From the NCBI GenBank assembly GCA_005784505.1, contig VCAZ01000037.1, forward strand, positions 1,393,856-1,457,855: 64,000 bases of DNA, in the 5' to 3' direction. Every line of letters starts with the position of its first letter. The stretch's first letter is position 1. The position numbers and the translations under genes were made by a program. This DNA comes from Bagarius yarrelli (Eukaryota > Chordata > Actinopteri > Siluriformes > Sisoridae). Below the pieces are notes generated by a model. That model did not search any database. It was given only the letters and a program-made list of their open reading frames with translations, and was not told the origin of the DNA. Positions 63,653 through 64,000 of this stretch are shown here, piece by piece.

Positions 63653-63860
63653 TCTCCTCTTCCAGCTGTGTACATCAAACCACATGTGCTGTTTGTCTAA
63701 ACCACAGGCCCCTAAATGAGCCCACCACAATCCTGCTACTTGTATACATTTGTTTATCACTGTGGTTTAATCAGTAGTCACGTTACAACTGATCAACCTG
63801 CATCTAAAGGCACAAGATTTTAAAATCAGTTTACCTTGCCGTACTTCCAGTCTGCTCCAT
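62314..63860 (-). CDS. CC chemokine receptor F, divergent (two coding exons)
   Basis: Exon 1 coding 63860-63835 (MEQTGSTA plus AG, donor AAG|GTAAAC); exon 2 63340-62314 (acceptor TTATTTCAG|G). The junction codon is Arg; total 350 residues. If exon 1 is not used, the ATG in exon 2 (MELNASSYYSD) would start a 338-residue protein. The N-terminus has NAS glycosylation and sulfation-type tyrosines (SSYYSDYYEDTE). Helices are clear, with DRYLAIVHAV, FWVPYNVVVLL, HCCINPVIYGFVGEKF and cysteines EICYN, FESCES, TICK and TYCDW. It lacks the ECL1 tryptophan of the other copies (HLSKAN in place of WVFGDA). It shares the phase-2 intron with A, C and E but is a distinct older branch. Likely Gi-coupled chemokine receptor of fish CCR12/CCR4/CCR8-like type; ligand unknown. 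Confidence 0.93.
63341..63834 (-). other. Intron of receptor F with (AT)n
   Basis: 494 bases, GT/AG, phase 2; (AT)n at 63627-63653. Confidence 0.75.
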
Positions 63861-64000
63861 AATAGAAATAATCCGGCGTCCTTTTTTGTTCTTTGTTGTC
63901 TTCTGAATGCATGCGAGTGAAATGAGGGCATTTCAAGACGCTGCTTTTCTTGAAATGGAGCTCGAGCAAATTTCCTGTAAAAGTGTGGCGTTTATGAGTG
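63861..64000 (-). promoter_or_regulatory. 5' UTR of receptor F with stem-loop; possible acceptor
   Basis: 63929-63938 and 63948-63957 are perfect inverted copies (CATTTCAAGA / TCTTGAAATG) with a 9-base loop. In reverse, CTTTTACAG at about 63984-63976 could be the acceptor of a 5' UTR exon, as in the other receptors. Confidence 0.35.

Overview
This window is vertebrate nuclear DNA, almost certainly from a teleost fish. It has intron-split vertebrate genes with GT/AG junctions, a tandem array of fish-type CC chemokine receptors, many tRNA-derived SINEs, Tc1/mariner and hAT remnants, an L2-like LINE and very many microsatellites. No prokaryotic or viral gene set is present. I cannot name the species.

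Region 1 (1-4,789, + strand) holds the last five coding exons of a TRIO/kalirin-family Rho-GEF kinase: the end of an Ig domain, a short linker and a complete protein kinase domain. The Ig exon splices straight to the kinase linker with no fibronectin III exon, which favours TRIO over kalirin. A run of about twelve CTG units lies 470 bases after its stop codon.

Region 2 (about 4.8-25.2 kb) shows no convincing gene. It is a mosaic of SINEs (one split by a nested MITE), a long-TIR element, degenerate minisatellites, Tc1 relics, the 3' part of an L2-like LINE and an 11-base minisatellite.

Region 3 (about 25.2-52 kb, - strand) is a tandem chemokine receptor cluster: intact genes A (25.3-27.7 kb), C (33.0-36.2 kb) and E (47.1-51.6 kb), plus pseudogenes B (28.7-30.0 kb) and D (38.8-40.9 kb). 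The first coding exon was rebuilt by hand for each unit. It is 23-44 bases long, carries an N-glycosylation site and ends in codon phase 2 (phase 0 in dead copy D). It joins one large exon with all seven membrane helices. Every unit also has a candidate upstream 5' UTR splice donor. The three intact genes are almost identical over about 230 bases (TM1 to TM3) but diverge elsewhere, which suggests gene conversion.

Region 4 (52-62 kb) carries an apparently intact Tc1/mariner-type transposon with IR/DR ends and an unusual 40-residue D-to-E spacing. It also has a hAT BED-finger relic, a LINE fragment, a 23-base minisatellite and many microsatellites.

Region 5 (62.3-63.9 kb, - strand) is a more divergent chemokine receptor, F, with the same phase-2 intron after a tiny first coding exon. 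The receptors are G-protein-coupled chemokine sensors expected on leukocytes; the cluster has grown by local duplication and is losing members by decay. I found no wholly new biological system. The strongest new observations are the hidden first exons, the conversion tract, the dead receptor copies, a receptor-exon relic inside another receptor's intron, a SINE sharing its tail with the local LINE, and the DD40E transposase.
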